DNA of 64,000 nt, taken from NCBI RefSeq assembly GCF_000702585.1, contig NZ_JNIQ01000001.1, forward strand, positions 318,501 through 382,500. The letters are read 5' to 3'. The notes under the pieces were generated by a model, which worked only from the letters and a program-made list of their open reading frames with translations, did no database searches and was not told the DNA's origin. Below are positions 50,757-60,190 of the stretch, piece after piece (the first letter of the stretch is position 1; each line of letters starts with the position of its first letter). Position numbers and translations under genes: made by a program. Origin of the DNA: Exiguobacterium aurantiacum DSM 6208. GTDB taxonomy: Bacteria > Bacillota > Bacilli > Exiguobacteriales > Exiguobacteriaceae.

Positions 50757-52766
50757 ATGGGGAACAAAAAAGAAGAGCAGTTGAAACAACATACGATTGA
50801 TAACGAACAACGAGCAGGACTGACGACGAATCAAGGCTTGAAGATGGCCGAGGATGAGTTCTCGCTCAAAGCCGGGCGACGTGGACCGACGCTGATTGAG
50901 GATTTCCATTTCCGCGAGAAGATGACGCACTTCGACCACGAGCGAATCCCAGAGCGGATCGTGCACGCACGCGGCGTCGGGGCGCACGGGGAGTTCCAAG
51001 TGTATGAGCCGCTCGCCGAATATACGAAAGCCGACTTCTTGAACGATCCGTCGAAAGTGACACCGGTGTTCGTCCGCTTCTCGACGGTGCAAGGTTCGCG
51101 TGGGTCGGGAGACACCGTACGCGACGTCCGTGGATTCGCGACCAAATTCTATACCGATGAAGGCAACTATGACCTCGTCGGGAACAACATGCCGGTCTTC
51201 TTCATCCAAGACGCCATCAAATTCCCGGACCTCGTCCACGCCGTCAAACCGGAGCCGCACACGGAAGTGCCGCAAGGCGGCAGCGCCCACGATACGTTCT
51301 GGGATTTCGTCGGCCAAAACCATGAGACGGCTCACCACGTGATGTGGGCGATGAGCGACCGGGGCATCCCGCGCAGCCTGCGTATGATGGAAGGATTCGG
51401 CGTGCACACGTTCCGGCTCGTCAACAAGGAAGGGAAGGCGCATTTCGTCAAGTTCCACTGGAAACCGAAGCTCGGCGTCCATTCGCTAGTATGGGATGAG
51501 GCACAAAAAGCACTCGGCAAGAACGCTGACTTCCATCGTGTCGACTTGTATGAAGCCATCGATAAAGGTGACTATCCGGAATGGGAACTCGGGCTGCAAG
51601 TCATCGCGGAAGAAGATGAGTTCAAGTTCGACTTCGACATCCTCGATCCGACGAAACTGTGGCCAGAGGAAGACGTACCGGTCAAACTCGTCGGCAAGAT
51701 GATGCTCAACCGAAACGTCGACAACTTCTTCGCTGAGACGGAACAAGTCGCGTTCCACCCTGGCCACCTCGTGCCGGGAATCGATTTCTCGAACGACCCG
51801 CTCCTCCAAGGGCGTCTGTTCTCGTACACGGATACCCAGTTGTCACGTCTCGGAGGACCGAACTTCCATCAACTCCCGATCAACAAGCCGGTCTGCCCGT
51901 TCCACAACAACCAGCGCGACGGGATGCATCAAATGGCCGTCCACAAAGGCCAGACGAGCTACCATAAAAATGCGCTCAACAACAATCAGCCGGAACCTGT
52001 CCCAGCCGACCAAGGCGGATTTGAGCACTATCAAGAGAAAGTTGACGGGCATAAGATTCGTGGACGCAGCGACAGCTTCCTCGACTTTTACTCACAGGCG
52101 AAAATGTTCTACAACAGCATGACCGACGTCGAGAAACAGCACATCCAAGACGCCTACAGCTTCGAGCTCGGCAAATGTGACTCGGACATGGTGAAAGAGA
52201 ACGCCGTCGACTTGTTGAACCGAATCGATCGTTCGCTCGCCTCGGTCGTCGCCGACAACTTAGGTGTCGAGCTACCGGCCGAGAACAATGAAGTCGTCTC
52301 GGACAAGGCGTCTCCGGCTCTCAGCATGGCCGACACCGTCATGAAACCAGACACGAAGAGCGTGGCCGTGCTCTTAGCGGGCGACGTCGATGCCGCTCAA
52401 GTGAAGGCTTGGGTACAAGAACTTGCCGACAAGAAAGTGAACTACAGTCTCGTCGGCAAGAAAGCGTACACGCTCGGCGACATGAAAGTGAAAGAGACGT
52501 ACGACACGGTCGACTCGAGCCTGTTCGACGCCGCTTTCCTCGTCAGTGCCACGACCACGGTCGAAGATGACGTCCTCGAGTTTATCGAGAACACGTACAA
52601 GCACTTCAAGCCGCTCGCGTTGCATCTGCATCACGACGAAGCGCTCGCGAAATGCCGCGTGAAGACGGACCAACCCGGGGTGTTCACATTCCCGGAACAC
52701 AGTCTCGACGGATTCGATACGTTTATCGACGGGATTGCCAAAGGCCGATTCTGGGATCGGGCGTAA
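50757..52766 (+). CDS. katE: Large-subunit catalase (clade 2, KatE/HPII type)
   Basis: The 669-residue protein has the catalase core (about 30-500) with active-site histidine in [13 protein letters not shown] near residue 66, asparagine in [10 protein letters not shown] near 142 and heme-ligand tyrosine in [18 protein letters not shown] near 355. A C-terminal flavodoxin/DJ-1-like domain (about 530-665) is typical of large catalases. It dismutates hydrogen peroxide. The start follows GGGGAGGCAACAAC. Single gene with its own terminator. Confidence 0.95.
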   Translation: MGNKKEEQLKQHTIDNEQRAGLTTNQGLKMAEDEFSLKAGRRGPTLIEDFHFREKMTHFDHERIPERIVHARGVGAHGEFQVYEPLAEYTKADFLNDPSKVTPVFVRFSTVQGSRGSGDTVRDVRGFATKFYTDEGNYDLVGNNMPVFFIQDAIKFPDLVHAVKPEPHTEVPQGGSAHDTFWDFVGQNHETAHHVMWAMSDRGIPRSLRMMEGFGVHTFRLVNKEGKAHFVKFHWKPKLGVHSLVWDEAQKALGKNADFHRVDLYEAIDKGDYPEWELGLQVIAEEDEFKFDFDILDPTKLWPEEDVPVKLVGKMMLNRNVDNFFAETEQVAFHPGHLVPGIDFSNDPLLQGRLFSYTDTQLSRLGGPNFHQLPINKPVCPFHNNQRDGMHQMAVHKGQTSYHKNALNNNQPEPVPADQGGFEHYQEKVDGHKIRGRSDSFLDFYSQAKMFYNSMTDVEKQHIQDAYSFELGKCDSDMVKENAVDLLNRIDRSLASVVADNLGVELPAENNEVVSDKASPALSMADTVMKPDTKSVAVLLAGDVDAAQVKAWVQELADKKVNYSLVGKKAYTLGDMKVKETYDTVDSSLFDAAFLVSATTTVEDDVLEFIENTYKHFKPLALHLHHDEALAKCRVKTDQPGVFTFPEHSLDGFDTFIDGIAKGRFWDRA

Positions 52767-52780
52767 ATGTGAACGATGTA

Positions 52781-52816
52781 AGGACTCGACCCGTTCAATC
52801 GGGCGAGTCCTTTTTG
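52781..52816 (+). terminator. Terminator of the catalase gene
   Basis: AGGACTCG and CGAGTCCT enclose an inner CCCG/CGGG stem, followed by TTTTT. Confidence 0.9.
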
Positions 52817-52889
52817 AGTTACCTTTCCTTTTTCCATAGCGCCGCGTTATACTTGGTGGGGTATATATCAATCTGGGAGGAATCACTTC

Positions 52890-54140
52890 ATGAGACATAT
52901 GTCATACGTAGACGACCCGGATCAACAGCGGCGTTTGTATAAGCGGACGCTCCTCGTCGTCGTGCTCTCGCAAATTTTTGGGGGCGCCGGCCTTGCCGCC
53001 GGCATCACCGTCGGGGCGTTGCTCGCCCGTGACTTGCTCGGCACCGACGCTTACGCCGGGGTCCCGACGGCACTCTTTACGCTCGGTTCTGCCGCGGCAG
53101 CCTTTTTGATCGGTCTCATGTCACAGCGTGTCGGTCGCCGATTCGGTCTCGCCACCGGTTTTATGACGGGGGCGCTCGGTGCCTTCGGCGTCATCCTCGC
53201 TGCCACGCTTGAAAGTGTGCCGTTGCTGTTCGCCGCGCTTCTCATCTATGGGGCCGGGACGGCGACGAATCTCCAAGCGCGATATGCCGGAACGGATTTA
53301 GCGAATGCGACCGAGCGCGCGACAGCCGTCAGTATCGCCATGGTGTCGACGACGTTCGGGGCCGTAGCCGGACCGAACTTAGTGGAACCGATGGGACGTG
53401 TCGCGGACAGCATCGGACTGCCCACGCTCACGGGACCATTTTTATTGGCAGGGGTCGCTTATTTCGTGGCCGGACTCATCCTGCTCATCTTTTTACATCC
53501 AGACCCGCTCCTCGTCGCCCGAGCAATCGAATCGAAACGGAAAGCCTCGATTGATGCGGCACAACCTCAATCGGAAGACGTACATAACCGAAGCGGCGTC
53601 TATGTCGGAGCGTTCGTCATGGTACTCAGCCAAATCGTCATGGTCGCCATCATGACGATGACCCCCGTCCATATGCGACATCACGGTCATGAACTGAGTG
53701 CGGTCGGTCTCGTCATCGGTTTTCATATCGGCGCGATGTACTTGCCGTCGCTCGTGACCGGTGTGCTCGTCGATAAAGTCGGCCGCGAAATCATGGCCAT
53801 CGCTTCCGGCGTGACGTTGTTCTTCGCAGGGATTGTCGCCGCCTTCGCCCCTGCCGACTCACTCTTGTTGCTAATTGTCGGTCTCGTCTTGCTCGGCATC
53901 GGTTGGAATTTCGGCTTGATCAGCGGGACCGCCATCTTGGTCGACGCGACGACGCCTGAGACTCGAGCGAAGACGCAAGGGTCGGTCGATGTGTGGATTG
54001 CCTTGTCGGGCGCATCGGGCGGCATGTTGTCCGGGGTCATCGCATCCCAGTCGAGCTATTTGACGCTGTCCCTCCTCGGCGGGATTGTGTCGCTCGTCCT
54101 CGTCCCACTCGTTCTTTGGTATCGCCGCCAATCGATTTGA
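52890..54140 (+). CDS. MFS transporter
   Basis: The 416-residue protein has 12 likely membrane helices with an MFS motif-A-like loop RVGRRFGLATG near residue 80 and its counterpart DKVGREIMAI in the second half. It is probably a drug or metabolite exporter; no substrate clue is seen. The start follows GGGAGGAATCACTTC. It has its own terminator, so it is not in an operon with the second MFS gene downstream. Confidence 0.85.
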   Translation: MRHMSYVDDPDQQRRLYKRTLLVVVLSQIFGGAGLAAGITVGALLARDLLGTDAYAGVPTALFTLGSAAAAFLIGLMSQRVGRRFGLATGFMTGALGAFGVILAATLESVPLLFAALLIYGAGTATNLQARYAGTDLANATERATAVSIAMVSTTFGAVAGPNLVEPMGRVADSIGLPTLTGPFLLAGVAYFVAGLILLIFLHPDPLLVARAIESKRKASIDAAQPQSEDVHNRSGVYVGAFVMVLSQIVMVAIMTMTPVHMRHHGHELSAVGLVIGFHIGAMYLPSLVTGVLVDKVGREIMAIASGVTLFFAGIVAAFAPADSLLLLIVGLVLLGIGWNFGLISGTAILVDATTPETRAKTQGSVDVWIALSGASGGMLSGVIASQSSYLTLSLLGGIVSLVLVPLVLWYRRQSI

Positions 54141-54145
54141 CGATG

Positions 54146-54173
54146 AACCGATTCGCTCACGTGAATCGGTTTT
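54146..54173 (+). terminator. Terminator of the first MFS gene
   Basis: AACCGATTC and GAATCGGTT form a 9-bp stem with a GCTCACGT loop, followed by T6. Confidence 0.88.
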
Positions 54174-54193
54174 TTATGCATAATGCGTCGCCT

Positions 54194-54245
54194 CTGACAA
54201 GCTCCTCTCAATTTGCTATACTCCTTTAGTTATGTTTACTAACTA
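54194..54245 (+). promoter_or_regulatory. Promoter and candidate repressor operator of the second MFS gene
   Basis: CTGACA (54194-54199) and TATACT (54217-54222) are 17 bp apart. Just past the -10 an inverted repeat (TTAGT/ACTAA and TAGTTA/TAACTA, 54226-54245) covers the expected start site, the usual position for a MarR- or TetR-type repressor. No such regulator gene is adjacent. Confidence 0.6.
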
Positions 54246-54280
54246 TTCGGATTCGAACAAATAAGGAGGCGTCATCGCCG

Positions 54281-55465
54281 ATGCAATTGACCGCACAAAA
54301 ATTATGGACGAAAGACTTCCTCATCATCTCGCTCGTCAACTTCTTCTTGACGCTCATCTTCTTTTTGCTCATGGTCACGATTGGGGTCCATGCTGTGTCG
54401 ACATACGGGGCGACGACAAGCGAGGCCGGTCTCGTCACCGGTATTTTCATCATCGGGACGCTCGTCGGCCGTCTCTTCATCGGCCGACTCATCGATTCGA
54501 TCGGCCGACGCAAAACGTTACTGATCGGTCTCACGTTTTTCACCGCGACGATTTTACTTTATTTCGTCGACCTCGGAGTCAGCTTCCTGTTGTTTACCCG
54601 TTTCGTGCACGGGCTCGGGATGGGACTATCGAGCACGGCGACCGGAACGATCGTCGCCCAAGTCATCCCGGCCTCGAGAAAAGGAGAAGGCATCGGCTAT
54701 TACAGCATGAGTTCGACACTCGCGACGGCCATCGGTCCGTTCGTCGGTCTGCTCATGAGTCAGTACACGAGCTTCTCGGTGATCTTTCTCAGCTGTCTCG
54801 TCATCGGTGCCGTCAGTCTCGTGAGCGCTTTGTTCGTCAACGTGCCGGAAGCACACAATCCGTCCGTCATCCGCGGATTCTCGCTGAACGCCTTCGTTGA
54901 ACCGAAGGCGCTCCCGATCGCGCTCATCGTCGCCGTTGCCGCGCTCAGTTTCTCGAGCGTGTTGTCCTATATTAACTTTTACGCGACTGAACTCGACCTC
55001 GTCGAAGCGGCAAGTGTCTTCTTCCTCGTCTACTCGATCTCGGTCCTCATCTCCCGTCCGATCACGGGACGGCTCATGGATGCACGCGGCGCGAACATCG
55101 TCATGTATCCAGCCATCGCCGTCTTCGCCGTCGGTTTGCTCGTGTTGAGCCAAACGACGACCGCTGTCGGTTTATTAGTCGCCGGTGCGCTGATCGGACT
55201 AGGTTTCGGTAATATTCAATCTGGGACACAAGCGATCGCCGTCAAGGCGGCGTCTCCGGCACGGATGGGGATGGCGACCTCGACGTTCTTCATCGCGCTC
55301 GACGCCGGGCTCGGTTTTGGTCCTTATTTCATCGGGCTCATCATTCCGTTGACCGGCTTCTCGACACTTTATCTCGGACTCGCATGCGTCGTGGCATTCT
55401 TGATTTTCTTATATTACGTCATGAACGGGCGCCAGGAACGGGCTCAATTGCGACGGGCAGCATGA
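54281..55465 (+). CDS. MFS transporter (drug:H+ antiporter-like)
   Basis: The 394-residue protein has 12 membrane helices, the MFS motif-A loop GRLIDSIGRRKTLLIG near residue 70 and a second loop GRLMDARGANIVMYPA near 265. It resembles YfkF/YhhS-type exporters. The start follows AAGGAGGCGTCATCGCCG. Control probably depends on a repressor binding the inverted repeat upstream. Confidence 0.85.
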   Translation: MQLTAQKLWTKDFLIISLVNFFLTLIFFLLMVTIGVHAVSTYGATTSEAGLVTGIFIIGTLVGRLFIGRLIDSIGRRKTLLIGLTFFTATILLYFVDLGVSFLLFTRFVHGLGMGLSSTATGTIVAQVIPASRKGEGIGYYSMSSTLATAIGPFVGLLMSQYTSFSVIFLSCLVIGAVSLVSALFVNVPEAHNPSVIRGFSLNAFVEPKALPIALIVAVAALSFSSVLSYINFYATELDLVEAASVFFLVYSISVLISRPITGRLMDARGANIVMYPAIAVFAVGLLVLSQTTTAVGLLVAGALIGLGFGNIQSGTQAIAVKAASPARMGMATSTFFIALDAGLGFGPYFIGLIIPLTGFSTLYLGLACVVAFLIFLYYVMNGRQERAQLRRAA

Positions 55466-55494
55466 CAGGACTTTCCAAAGTCCTGTCTTTTTTT
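55465..55494 (+). terminator. Terminator of the second MFS gene
   Basis: ACAGGACTTT and AAAGTCCTGT form a 10-bp stem around CC, followed by CTTTTTTT. Confidence 0.9.
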
Positions 55495-55575
55495 GAATGT
55501 TCACACATTTAGATTCAGGTTACGGTAATATAAAAATGACGTGTCAAAACGCTTTGGATTGAAATGAGGGACATT

Positions 55576-57633
55576 ATGCACGCTGACCAGACGATTTATA
55601 AACATTATGCCGCCTTGCTCCGAACGTTCGATAAAATTTCAGATTACGTGTTCTTCATGGAAGTCGACGGTCCGACGTATCGGTACGCCTTCGTCAACGA
55701 ACCAGGGCAACGCGCCATCGGTTGGAAAGAAGACGACCTCGGGAAAAGCATCGAGGATTTGGTCCCGCCCGAGACGGCGCTGTTGATTAGACGACATTAC
55801 GACGAAGCGGTCCGTGATCGAAAGAGTGTCGTCTTTGAGGACTATCGTCTCGCCGATTCGTTCTTTACGGATACGCTCGAAGCGACAGACGTCCTTTCGC
55901 TGCCGCTTCATTACTTCGAGTCGGAAGTGACGCCCGTCTTTGAGGGAGATACGTGCACCCACGTCATTTCCGTCGTCCGGGAAGTGACGGAACGAAAACG
56001 CCGAGAGCTCGAACTGACCATCTTATATGACCAACACGAATCACTTCGACGATACTCCCCGCACGGGATTTTCGTCCTCGACCATCAGTTTCGCATCAAG
56101 TCGCTCAACCCGGCCGTGACGACCATCACCGGTTATGCCGAGGCCGATTTGATTGACCATTCATTCATCGACTGTGTCGACCCGTCCGAACGTGATACCG
56201 TTCAAGCCGGGCTTGAGCACGCCATGGCAGGATCACCGCACAAGTATAAGATTCGGGGACACCGACGGTCGGGGACGCCACTCGACCTGGCGATCCTGAA
56301 TATCCCGATCGAGGTCGGTGGTCACATCAACGGGCTGTTCGCCATCATCATCGACCAAACACCCGAGAAAAATGCGGAACGAGCGACTCAAGAGAGTGAA
56401 CGACGTTACCGTCAATTGATCGAGACGATTCCTGAAGGGATCATCGTCCATCGGGAAGGGGAAATCGTGTACGCCAATACGTTAGCGCTCGAGACGATCG
56501 GTGAATCCACGATCACAGGCATGTCCATCTTCACGTTCATTGCGCCGGAGTATCATGAGGCGGCTGCCGAGCGACTCGCCTCGATGCGTCTTGATGACGC
56601 GGTACATGAGATGGAACTCGTCGTCACGTCCCGCGATGGACGAAGTTTTCGTATGGACGTCGCCAGCCTCGTCATCGACTACGAAGGGACAGCTGCCATC
56701 TTGAGCGTCCTTCGCGACGTCACGGAGAAACGGGACATTGAACAAGCGCTCCGTCAGAGCGAGATGCGCTACCGGTTGATCACCGAGAATATGAGCGACC
56801 TCGTCTGTATGCTCGAGTCGGACGGAACGGTCCGTTATGCGAGTCCGTCCCACCTCCACGTGCTCGGCTATCCCCCATCGTTCTACGAAGGGAAGAATAC
56901 GCTGGACTTCATCCATCCTCGCGACGTCGAACTGACACGCCTACAACTCCACGCGTCAGCGCATGGGAGCGAGCCGCTCACGCTCGAATTTCGTCACGCC
57001 CATGACGACGGTCGTTGGATTTGGCTCGAGACGAAGATTCAAGCGATTTATAGCGAGGATGGCAAATTGCTTCACTATTTGACGGTCACCCGGGAGATCA
57101 TGCAGCGCAAGGTCGTGGAGAAGCAGTTACGCCACTTGGCTTACCACGATACGTTGACGGACTTGCCGAACCGCCGTTACTTCCTCGCTTATCTCGAGGA
57201 GTCCCTCGCACGGATCGAAGAGGAGACAGAGGCGCTCGCGATCCTTTCGCTCGATCTCGACCGTTTCAAACAAATCAATGACACCCTCGGCCATGATGTC
57301 GGCGATGAACTGTTGCGCCAATTCGCTTCTCGCCTGAAAACCGCCCTCCGCAAGCAAGACGTCGTCGCGCGTTTTGGGGGAGACGAGTTCGCCGTGTTGA
57401 TTCGCTATAACGATCATGTCGCACCGCACCGGGTTGCTGAAAAGCTACTGACTTCACTCAAGCAGCCTTGGCGCATCGAGGGGCATACATTCGTGACGAC
57501 GTCGAGCATCGGGATCGCCTGTTGCGATATGGGGGTGACCCCGAAACAATTATTGAAACAAGCTGATCTCGCCTTGTACGAGGCCAAATCGAACGGCAGA
57601 AACCGCTATACGTTGTTCCAAGACCGCCTATGA
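55576..57633 (+). CDS. PAS-domain diguanylate cyclase (multi-PAS GGDEF)
   Basis: The 685-residue soluble protein has about four PAS-type domains in its first 510 residues (for example SESERRYRQLIETIPEGIIV and QSEMRYRLITENMSDLV). A C-terminal GGDEF domain follows (about 515-685). The active site RFGGDEFAVL is intact, and RKQD five residues before it matches the RXXD product-inhibition site. It should make cyclic-di-GMP in response to signals sensed by the PAS domains. The ATG used follows GAGGGAC; an earlier in-frame ATG lacks a ribosome site. Confidence 0.9.
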   Translation: MHADQTIYKHYAALLRTFDKISDYVFFMEVDGPTYRYAFVNEPGQRAIGWKEDDLGKSIEDLVPPETALLIRRHYDEAVRDRKSVVFEDYRLADSFFTDTLEATDVLSLPLHYFESEVTPVFEGDTCTHVISVVREVTERKRRELELTILYDQHESLRRYSPHGIFVLDHQFRIKSLNPAVTTITGYAEADLIDHSFIDCVDPSERDTVQAGLEHAMAGSPHKYKIRGHRRSGTPLDLAILNIPIEVGGHINGLFAIIIDQTPEKNAERATQESERRYRQLIETIPEGIIVHREGEIVYANTLALETIGESTITGMSIFTFIAPEYHEAAAERLASMRLDDAVHEMELVVTSRDGRSFRMDVASLVIDYEGTAAILSVLRDVTEKRDIEQALRQSEMRYRLITENMSDLVCMLESDGTVRYASPSHLHVLGYPPSFYEGKNTLDFIHPRDVELTRLQLHASAHGSEPLTLEFRHAHDDGRWIWLETKIQAIYSEDGKLLHYLTVTREIMQRKVVEKQLRHLAYHDTLTDLPNRRYFLAYLEESLARIEEETEALAILSLDLDRFKQINDTLGHDVGDELLRQFASRLKTALRKQDVVARFGGDEFAVLIRYNDHVAPHRVAEKLLTSLKQPWRIEGHTFVTTSSIGIACCDMGVTPKQLLKQADLALYEAKSNGRNRYTLFQDRL

Positions 57634-57645
57634 GCGGTCTTTTCA
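57620..57645 (+). terminator. Terminator of the diguanylate cyclase gene
   Basis: AAGACCGC and GCGGTCTT form an 8-bp stem overlapping the stop codon, followed by TTTC. Confidence 0.7.
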
Positions 57646-57670
57646 CGTGAAACATTTAAGTTATCGACTG

Positions 57671-57767
57671 AAACACGAACATTAAATCTTTATTAAGGTT
57701 AAATATAAAGAAAAATCGAACTTTATTGCTCTAACCCTTTGACTTTATGAGATATTTGCGTTACATT
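57671..57767 (+). promoter_or_regulatory. Promoter of guaC with CGAAC half-sites upstream
   Basis: TTGACT (57739-57744) and TACATT (57762-57767) are 17 bp apart. Upstream, ACGAACATT (57675-57683) and TCGAACTTT (57716-57724) resemble PurR-box cores (CCGAACWWT); an inverted copy AATGTTCGT lies near 57805-57813. Their spacing differs from the usual paired PurBox arrangement. Confidence 0.45.
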
Positions 57768-57831
57768 ACCGAATGGACGAAGTATTTCCAACATCATCAA
57801 TTAAAATGTTCGTAAATAGGGGTGTTAGACT

Positions 57832-58815
57832 ATGGATAAAGTGTTTGACTATGAAGATATTCAATTGATTCCCGCAAAATGTGTCGTCGATAGCCGGTCG
57901 GAATGTGACACGAGCGTGACGCTCGGCGGGTTCACGTTCCGCCTTCCGGTCGTTCCAGCAAACATGCAGACGATCGTCGATGAGAACGTGGCGTTGTCGC
58001 TCGCAGAGAACGGCTATTTCTATATCATGCATCGTTTCAACCCAGACTCTCGGCTTCGCTTCATCGAAGACATGCACGGACGCGGTCTTTACGCCTCGAT
58101 CAGCGTCGGTGTGAAAGAGGACGAGTATCGATTCATCGAGATGCTCGCTCAATCCGGTCATACGCCAGAGTTCATCACGATCGATATCGCCCACGGGCAT
58201 TCGAACGCGGTCATCCGGATGATTCAGCATATTAAACACCATCTGCCACAATCGTTCGTCATCGCCGGGAACGTCGGGACGCCGGAAGCGGTTCGCGAAC
58301 TCGAGCATGCAGGGGCCGACGCGACGAAAGTCGGGATTGGGCCAGGAAAAGTATGCATCACGAAAATCAAGACCGGTTTCGGGACGGGCGGGTGGCAACT
58401 CGCCGCCCTCCGCTGGTGCGCCAAGGCGGCAACAAAGCCGATCATTGCGGATGGGGGCATTCGCACGCATGGGGACATCGCCAAATCGATTCGCTTCGGC
58501 GCCTCGATGGTCATGATCGGTTCACTGTTCGCCGGTCACGACGAATCTCCGGGAGAGACGTTTGAGCAGGACGGGAAGCTGCTTAAAGAGTATTTCGGAT
58601 CGGCATCTGAATTCCAAAAAGGGGAACGGAAGAACGTCGAAGGCAAGAAAGTGTTCGTGGAGCATAAAGGGGCGCTTCAGGACACGTTGACCGAGATGGA
58701 GCAAGACCTCCAATCGGCCATCTCATACTCGGGTGGGGACAATCTTGATGCGTTGCGCACTGTCGATTACGTCATGGTGAAAAACTCAATCTTTAACGGG
58801 GATAAAGTATATTGA
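57832..58815 (+). CDS. guaC: GMP reductase
   Basis: The 327-residue TIM-barrel enzyme begins [17 protein letters not shown] and contains the catalytic cysteine loop [20 protein letters not shown] near residue 168, [18 protein letters not shown] near 203 and [14 protein letters not shown] near 256. This matches the GuaC subgroup found in Bacillota. It converts GMP to IMP with NADPH. The start follows AGGGGTGTTAGACT. Single gene with terminator. Confidence 0.95.
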   Translation: MDKVFDYEDIQLIPAKCVVDSRSECDTSVTLGGFTFRLPVVPANMQTIVDENVALSLAENGYFYIMHRFNPDSRLRFIEDMHGRGLYASISVGVKEDEYRFIEMLAQSGHTPEFITIDIAHGHSNAVIRMIQHIKHHLPQSFVIAGNVGTPEAVRELEHAGADATKVGIGPGKVCITKIKTGFGTGGWQLAALRWCAKAATKPIIADGGIRTHGDIAKSIRFGASMVMIGSLFAGHDESPGETFEQDGKLLKEYFGSASEFQKGERKNVEGKKVFVEHKGALQDTLTEMEQDLQSAISYSGGDNLDALRTVDYVMVKNSIFNGDKVY

Positions 58816-58846
58816 AAAAGGCGACTCGCGTGAGTCGCCTTTTTTC
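58816..58846. terminator. Terminator between guaC and the acetyltransferase gene
   Basis: AAAAGGCGACTC and GAGTCGCCTTTT form a 12-bp stem around GCGT; T-rich on both strands. Confidence 0.92.
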
Positions 58847-59285
58847 AATCATCCGTTAGCTGCTTCGTCATCATGAAGTAATCCGAACCGGGCGGATAGT
58901 CACGGAGGACACCTGCCACCTCGTAGCCGAAGCGTTCGTAAAACGTTCTCGCCTGAAATGAAAACGTCGTCAGCTTCACTCGGGTCGCACCGAGGGCAAT
59001 CACCTCACGTTCCCCCGCCTCGAGCAACCGTGATCCAAGACCCGTACCGGTGTGAGCCGAGTCGACCCACAGCCGGTCGAGGTCGAACCAGCCCCAATAG
59101 ACGCTTCCGAACAACCCGGCGATCACTTCACCGTTTTGCTCCACTTTGAATTGCACGACCGGGACGTCGGCATTCCGAATAGCTCGATGATGGACCGAGT
59201 GCGTGTCGTTGAAGGCGCGCAGACGCTCCGTCAACAACTGTTGGAATGACTCATCTTCCACCACGACCTGCTCGATTTCCATCAT
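58845..59285 (-). CDS. GNAT-family N-acetyltransferase
   Basis: The 146-residue protein has the GNAT fold with the acetyl-CoA-binding RVSAHTGTGLGSRLLEAGE-type segment (here WVDSAHTGTGLGSRLLEAG, near residue 72) and RTFYERFGYEVAGVL near 115. The substrate is unknown. The start follows AAGGAGGGACAC. It is probably co-transcribed with the broken metallo-beta-lactamase-fold gene upstream, since their ends overlap by 4 bp. Confidence 0.85.
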   Translation of the reverse strand: MMEIEQVVVEDESFQQLLTERLRAFNDTHSVHHRAIRNADVPVVQFKVEQNGEVIAGLFGSVYWGWFDLDRLWVDSAHTGTGLGSRLLEAGEREVIALGATRVKLTTFSFQARTFYERFGYEVAGVLRDYPPGSDYFMMTKQLTDD

Positions 59286-60131
59286 GTGTCCCTCCTTGAA
59301 CCGTTCACAAAGAACGTGATGAGTTCCGCTTCTTCTTCCTCGACAGCACGACCTGTCAGGCGTTCGTATTGAGCCGTTATCGCTTTTTTATTTCCTGGGA
59401 AATCTAGCGTGATCGTCGCCAACGCGCGCAACACATCACGATCTTTCTCATATTCTGGACGTGAGACGACGCGGCCGTGCGACCACACGTACGCATCCGC
59501 GTCAAACATGTCCAACAAGGCGAGCAGCCGGAGCGTCTCGTCCGCTGTCATCCGCCAGGACGGTGCGTATAGATTGGCATAGAGCGCATCTCCCAGGAAC
59601 AACACTTTCTCTTCCGGGATATACGCGACGACAGCATCAGGTGAATGATCGCCGCCGACATGCTTCAACATGACGTGCACGCCGCCAAGGTCGAGTGTGA
59701 GCGAATCGTCGAACGTCAAAGTCGGCATGACAACGCGCATCGTGCGTGCCTCCCCGAACTCAATCAGCACAGAACGGGATCTCAATCCCGCTCTCGACGC
59801 GTTCATCGAGCGACGCATCATCCCACTCATACGGCAGTAGCCGCTGCATTTTGTTCTTCGTTTCCACACTCGCGATCGAGACGGTCCAAGGCAACGCCGA
59901 AAGTCCGAAAATATGATCCCAATGCCAATGTGTCAACGCGACGATCGTCGGACGATCTAGCCCATTCTCGGCCAAGGCGTCTAGCAACGTGTTCGTATGG
60001 GACTCAGAGTTTCCGGCATCAATCAACAACGTGTGCGTATCACCGACGACGACTCCTAAAATCGGCCGATCGGTCTCCGCGACAGGTGTCATATACCAAA
60101 AACGCGGCGAATGTCTCTCTAACTTCTGCAA
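59282..60131 (-). pseudogene. Metallo-beta-lactamase-fold hydrolase gene with a frameshift
   Basis: Two overlapping minus-strand frames make one MBL protein. The first (from 60131, TTG start after GGAGAGG) carries VVVGDTHTLLIDAGNSESH and the zinc motif LTHWHWDHIFG, then stops at 59760 after IPFCAD. The second continues from about 59770 (LIEFGEARTMRVVMPTLTF) with the later motifs HVGGDHSPDAVV and FLGDALYAN, down to 59282. A single +1 shift near 59763-59775 would restore a full-length protein of about 280 residues. It could be a real mutation, a sequencing error or, less likely, programmed frameshifting. Confidence 0.8.
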
Positions 60132-60190
60132 ATCAAATCCTCTCCTCACTCGTCGGACCAGTTCAGACAGGCGTTCGCCTGCCGGTCCGC

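Noticed and set aside
57640-57831. Possible purine riboswitch before guaC
   Set aside because: No three-stem aptamer with the conserved purine-riboswitch loops could be drawn, and no terminator lies before the gene.
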